Assembly (NCBI GenBank): GCA_905215385.1
Contig: CAJMPY010000030.1
Location: 1 to 25,286 of the forward strand
Source of the DNA: an uncultured bacterium
GTDB lineage: Bacteria > Actinomycetota > Coriobacteriia > Coriobacteriales > Coriobacteriaceae
DNA length: 25,286 nt
Direction of reading: 5' to 3'
The position numbers and the translations under genes were made by a program. Positions 22,170 to 25,286 of the stretch are shown one piece after another. The notes below the pieces were generated by a model that saw only the letters and a list, made by a program, of their open reading frames with translations, was not told the DNA's origin and did no database searches. Within the stretch, counting starts at the first letter, position 1, and each line of letters opens with the position of its first letter.

Positions 22170-23288
22170 TTGCAGAACTCTGATACCCCTAAAGTTTCGC
22201 TGCTTGTCCCCATTTGCAATGTCGAGCGCTACCTGCGCGAGTGTCTCGATTCCGCCGTGGCTCAGACGCTCAAGGACATCGAGATCATCTGCATCAACGA
22301 CGGCTCCACCGATAGTTCGCCGGATATCATCCACGAGTACATGGAGCGCGACCCCCGTGTAAAGATGATCGACAAGGCCAACAGCGGCTACGGCGACTCG
22401 ATGAACCGCGGCCTGGAGATGGCGCGCGGCGAGTATGTGGGTATCCTTGAGTCCGATGACTTTATGTTTGAGGATTCGCTCCAAAAGCTGGTCGCCAAGG
22501 CCGATGCTGAACATGCCGATGTGGTAAAGGGCGACTTTTACCTGTATTGGTCCACGCCCAGCGAGCGCCGTGAGCTGTTTGGGATCATCGACGAGTATAT
22601 GACGGGCGCCGCGTATCGCCCCGTCGATCGCCCGGGCATCTTCTACCGCAAACCTTCCATTTGGTCGGCTATCTATCGGCGCGAGTTCCTCAACGACAAT
22701 CAGATTCGGTTCCTTCCCACGCCGGGCGCCTCGTATCAGGACGCAGGCTTTAACTTTAAGGTTTGGGCTTGCGCCGAGCGTGCCGCTTTTATCGCGGACC
22801 CCATTTTGTGCTATCGCCAAGATAACGAGAAGAGCTCCGTTAATTCTCCTAACAAGGTGTTTTGCGTGTGCGACGAATATGCCGAGATGCAGCGCTTTTT
22901 GGATGAACGCCCCGAGCTTAAGGCTCAGCTTCAGGGTATTTTAATGCGCATGAAGGTCGATACGTACCGTTGGAATGATGAGCGCCTGGTCGATGAGTTG
23001 CGCGAGCAGTTTTGGGAGAAGGCCTCTCCCGAGCTCAAGTCCGATTGGGATGCCGGTCGCTTTGACCTGTCGCTGTTCGATCCGCGTGGCGAGACCGACT
23101 TGCGCCTGATGATCAAGTCGCCCCGCGCCTATATCGATTCGCGCTTTGGCTTTAAAAAGCCTGGCAAGCTCAATACGTTTAAACACTACTTTAAGATCGG
23201 CGGTCTGCCGCTGGTCTGGCGCGTGCTGACGTATCAGCGTACCTACGGCGATAACCCGCATCCCGATGACGTGTCGGCAACACAGTAG
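22170..23288 (+). CDS. family 2 glycosyltransferase, type A copy 2
   Basis: A 372-residue GT2 paralogous to the gene at 19945. TTG 22170 follows AGGAGG. In the first ~100 residues I count about 16 differences from copy 1: both share RYLRECLDSA, TLKDIEIICINDGSTD, KANSGYGDSMN and GILESDDFM. They diverge strongly after about residue 120, although KPSIWSAIYRREFL, PTPGASYQD and CYRQDNEKSSVN are kept. Conservation of the donor half with divergence of the C-terminal half suggests the same sugar donor on a different acceptor. A 74-base gap with a promoter-like TAAAAT separates it from the previous gene. No membrane segment is visible. Confidence 0.88.
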   Translation: MQNSDTPKVSLLVPICNVERYLRECLDSAVAQTLKDIEIICINDGSTDSSPDIIHEYMERDPRVKMIDKANSGYGDSMNRGLEMARGEYVGILESDDFMFEDSLQKLVAKADAEHADVVKGDFYLYWSTPSERRELFGIIDEYMTGAAYRPVDRPGIFYRKPSIWSAIYRREFLNDNQIRFLPTPGASYQDAGFNFKVWACAERAAFIADPILCYRQDNEKSSVNSPNKVFCVCDEYAEMQRFLDERPELKAQLQGILMRMKVDTYRWNDERLVDELREQFWEKASPELKSDWDAGRFDLSLFDPRGETDLRLMIKSPRAYIDSRFGFKKPGKLNTFKHYFKIGGLPLVWRVLTYQRTYGDNPHPDDVSATQ

Positions 23289-23300
23289 GAGTATTGAAGT

Positions 23301-24368
23301 ATGGGAACCCCTAAAATCTCTGTTGTTGTACCTATTTATAAGGTTGAGCAGTGCTTGGCTTGGTGCTTGGACTCTCTGGTTGCTCAGGACATGCCCGATT
23401 GGGAGGGCGTGTTGGTCAACGATGGTTCGCCGGATGGGTCGCGAGATATCGCCGTTTCTTACTGCGAGCGCGATGCGCGCTTTAAGCTCGTCGATAAGCC
23501 CAACGGGGGTTTATCGAGTGCGCGTAACGCGGGCATCGCCGCGGCAAATGCCCCTATCGTCGCGTTCCTTGACTCTGACGATCGATTTACCCCAGACGCA
23601 TGTCGCGTGATCGTCGATACGTTTGAGCGTGAGGACTGCGATGTTTTGACCTTTGGCGCAAATCCGTATCCGTTGGAGTCGGGGTATCCGTGGCTCAACT
23701 ATGTGCTGAGCCCGCGCGATGTATCGTTTGAGGGCTATAGCTCCGACCTGCTATTTAGGGAAGCGTCTCGCCCCTTTGCATGGCGTACTGCCTGCAAGCG
23801 CGAGTTTTTGCTGGGCAACGGGATCCTGTTCGACGAAACCGTCAAGTATGGCGAGGACCAGGTCTTCGATTTTGCCGTGTACGGTCGTTCGCGTAAGACC
23901 GCGCTTATCTCGAACAAGCTGTATGACTACCGTGTCGCGCGCAAGGGCTCGCTTATGGACACTATGCGCTATGACGACGAGACACGTCTGCTGGAGCACG
24001 TGAAGATTTACTCCGCGGTGCTGGCTGACTGGCAGCGCGACGGCCTCGATGCCCAGCATGTCGATGACCTGGCTTATTTCCTGTGCGATCTGGTGCTGTA
24101 TGACGCGCTCAGGTTGCTGGGTTCGGACTGCGGCAAGGTGTTCGCTGCCGTTGCTGCGGCCCTTGCCGGTTCTCCTATGGGCAGCGATGCTGCGCTCGCA
24201 CAATGCGCACCTTCTGTTGCCGCCATGGTGCGTGCGGCGCTTGCCAGCAAGGCCCCCAATGCCCGTGCGTGCAAAAAGCTCATGTTCGATTACGACGTTC
24301 TGAGGTTTGGGCGCCTGGGTGCCTGCAAGCGTATGGCGGCGAACGCCCTGGGAAAGCGAGAAGTGTAG
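23301..24368 (+). CDS. family 2 glycosyltransferase, type B copy 2
   Basis: A 355-residue GT2 of the SARNAG subtype. It has ISVVVPIYKVEQCLAWCLDS, LVNDGSPDGSRDIA, KPNGGLSSARNAGIAAANAP, FLDSDDRFTPDA and KYGEDQVFDFAVYGRSRK. Pattern-level similarity to the gene at 21055 extends to the C-terminal helices (LLEHVKIYSAVLADWQRDGL; FLCDLVLYDALRLL), making it the B' of an A-B-A'-B' array. ATG 23301 has TAGGAG upstream and starts 12 bases after the previous stop. The Ala-rich C-terminus is unremarkable. It is last in the cluster; I see no strong terminator after it. Confidence 0.88.
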   Translation: MGTPKISVVVPIYKVEQCLAWCLDSLVAQDMPDWEGVLVNDGSPDGSRDIAVSYCERDARFKLVDKPNGGLSSARNAGIAAANAPIVAFLDSDDRFTPDACRVIVDTFEREDCDVLTFGANPYPLESGYPWLNYVLSPRDVSFEGYSSDLLFREASRPFAWRTACKREFLLGNGILFDETVKYGEDQVFDFAVYGRSRKTALISNKLYDYRVARKGSLMDTMRYDDETRLLEHVKIYSAVLADWQRDGLDAQHVDDLAYFLCDLVLYDALRLLGSDCGKVFAAVAAALAGSPMGSDAALAQCAPSVAAMVRAALASKAPNARACKKLMFDYDVLRFGRLGACKRMAANALGKREV

Positions 24369-24747
24369 ATGATAGGCCGGTAGCGTATGCCGATTGATTT
24401 CTGGCAACTATGTAGATAGGCCCGAGTTGGACGACGGTGGTCGCAAATCGGTTGGTTTGGCGTCACAACAACATTGCATGGGTTGCCCCTGCATGCGCTC
24501 AATCTGCTATGAATCTGAGTCGGGGATAAATCTATATTCGTTGATGAAGTACTGTCACTAGGCATTTTCTGATGTGGTTTATTTGCTTGTCATGTAGGAC
24601 GGAGTGGTCGCGTCTGTTGTCTTGTTAAGCCATCACCATCGTTACGGTTGACGCTTTTAACCATCGGCCATTCGGCCTATGATGTCTTGGCTCCCGTCCC
24701 CCCAATCTAGTAGACTCTAAACCGTTGCTAGATTAGGGGGATTTTCC
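24369..24747. other. 379-bp intergenic gap, AT-richer than its surroundings
   Basis: No plausible gene on either strand. It contains a -10-like TATGAT (24678-24683) with a weak TTTTAA at -35, a GGCC-ATTC-GGCC palindrome (24666-24677), and the long inverted repeat before the ChW gene. The sharp change from this gap to the very GC-rich next gene is noticeable. Confidence 0.6.
24698..24740 (+). promoter_or_regulatory. long inverted repeat containing the SD of the ChW-protein gene
   Basis: CCCCCCAATCTAG (24698-24710) and CTAGATTAGGGGG (24728-24740) pair over 12 of 13 positions with a 17-nt loop. The right arm's GGGGG continues into GAT and is the only SD for ATG 24748, so folding would hide the ribosome-binding site. 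Candidates are an RNA thermometer, a riboregulator or a dyad operator. Confidence 0.6.
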
Positions 24748-25286
24748 ATGAGACGCTCCATGAAACGTATTTCCGGTGCCGCCGCCGCGCTGGCGGTCGC
24801 GGCCGCCCTGGCCCTGTGCGGGCCCGCGGCCTACGCCGCTCCCGCCGACCCGGGCGACGCGCAGGCCCCGGCCGTCGAGGCCCAGCCCGCCGACGGGGGC
24901 CCTGGCGCCCAGCCCGACGCCGTCCAGCCCGCGCAGGCCGATGCCTCCCAGCCCGAGGCGGCGCAGGCCGAGGGGGCCCAGGCGGGGCCCGCCCGGTCCG
25001 AGGCGGCCGCGCCCGTCTCGCTCTCTTACTCGGCCCACGTCTCCAACATCGGCTGGATGGGCGCTGTCGCCGGCGGCGAGGTCGCCGGCACGACCGGCAG
25101 GGGGCTCCCCCTCGAGGCACTGCGCCTCGTCCTGTCCGACGCCTCGACCGGCGAGCCCCTCGGCGCCGACGCCGTATCCGTCGAGGCCCACGTCTCCAAC
25201 GTCGGCTGGCAGGCCGCCGTCGGCAACGGCGGCACCGCCGGCACCACCGGCCAGTCCCGCGCCGTCGAGGCCCTGAGGCTCAGGCT
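24748..25286 (+). CDS. secreted ChW-repeat protein (partial, continues past window)
   Basis: ATG 24748 opens a frame that runs off the window (179 codons visible). Residues 1-30 form a signal peptide (MRRSMKR basic start, Ala/Leu core, AYA-AP cleavage). Residues 31-88 are an Ala/Gln/Pro/Asp linker (EAQPADGG, QPAQADASQPEAAQ). Two ChW (clostridial hydrophobic, conserved Trp) repeats follow with a 51-residue period: SAHVSNIGWMGAVAGGEVAG (Trp103) and EAHVSNVGWQAAVGNGGTAG (Trp154), each continuing TTG...EALRL. ChW repeats occur in tandem on secreted proteins and are thought to bind surfaces or other proteins. Base composition is extremely GC-rich (roughly 75-80% by eye) compared with its neighbours. 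Any C-terminal enzyme or anchor domain lies outside the window. Confidence 0.88.
   Translation, partial: MRRSMKRISGAAAALAVAAALALCGPAAYAAPADPGDAQAPAVEAQPADGGPGAQPDAVQPAQADASQPEAAQAEGAQAGPARSEAAAPVSLSYSAHVSNIGWMGAVAGGEVAGTTGRGLPLEALRLVLSDASTGEPLGADAVSVEAHVSNVGWQAAVGNGGTAGTTGQSRAVEALRLR

Noticed and set aside
24698..24740. Invertible (phase-variable) promoter flanked by inverted repeats
   Set aside because: Only 17 bp lie between the arms, too little to hold a promoter, and no invertase gene is near; a hairpin or operator is likelier.
1..25286. CRISPR array
   Set aside because: No regularly spaced ~30-bp repeats and no cas genes were seen; the only periodic repeats are protein-coding ChW units and the operator half-sites.

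Overview
The window reads as a chromosomal segment of a human-gut-type Coriobacteriia bacterium, most likely Collinsella or a close relative. This is inferred from the moderately high GC content, a sufCBDSU operon with a divergent Rrf2 regulator, a GGGtGRT/NifU-like gene pair, an xPxTG-anchored surface protein and a ChW-repeat secreted protein. No 16S rRNA or other definitive marker is present, so the genus is an inference.

Layout. (1) Positions 1-2875 are the right end of a prophage. It holds the 3' end of a probable phage reverse transcriptase, a tail-module protein, an XkdX-like protein, an XhlA-like coiled-coil membrane protein, a phi-LC3-type holin, an Amidase_5-type endolysin and a 36-residue membrane peptide. 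It ends in a strong terminator and an attachment site made of the 3' half of a tRNA-Lys(CUU). (2) Host DNA follows: a dinD gene broken by one in-frame amber codon, a flavoprotein of the fumarate reductase/L-aspartate oxidase family, and the two-gene operon of a NifU-like Cys-rich protein plus a GGGtGRT protein. That operon is preceded by a structured leader. (3) A REP-associated-type (Y1) transposase gene lies at 7927-8727. (4) The complete Fe-S assembly operon sufC-B-D-S-U runs on the minus strand from 14038 to 8793 with overlapping or very close genes. A divergent Rrf2/IscR-type regulator with three Cys begins at 14263. Between them are four half-sites at an exact 22-bp period.

(5) A cell-wall protein with a lysozyme-like N-terminal region, long low-complexity linkers and an MPKTG sorting signal is followed by an AAA-ATPase-like protein whose C-terminal PD-(D/E)XK-like domain appears to have lost its nuclease residues. 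(6) A surface-polysaccharide glycosyltransferase cluster follows: one GT2 on the minus strand, then four GT2 genes on the plus strand in an A-B-A'-B' pattern suggesting duplication of a two-gene module. (7) An AT-richer gap of about 380 bp leads to a very GC-rich secreted ChW-repeat protein that runs off the window. Its Shine-Dalgarno sequence lies inside a long inverted repeat.

How the genes work together. SufS/SufU supply sulfur, SufB/C/D assemble Fe-S clusters, and the Rrf2 protein probably senses cluster status. The NifU-like/GGGtGRT pair and the flavoprotein are plausible neighbours in anaerobic redox and Fe-S metabolism, but their function is not known to me. Regions 5-7 concern the cell surface. 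The strongest candidates for something undescribed are the structured RNA leader of the GGGtGRT operon, the 22-bp-period operator array, the SD-sequestering inverted repeat before the ChW gene, and the ATPase with a degenerate nuclease domain.
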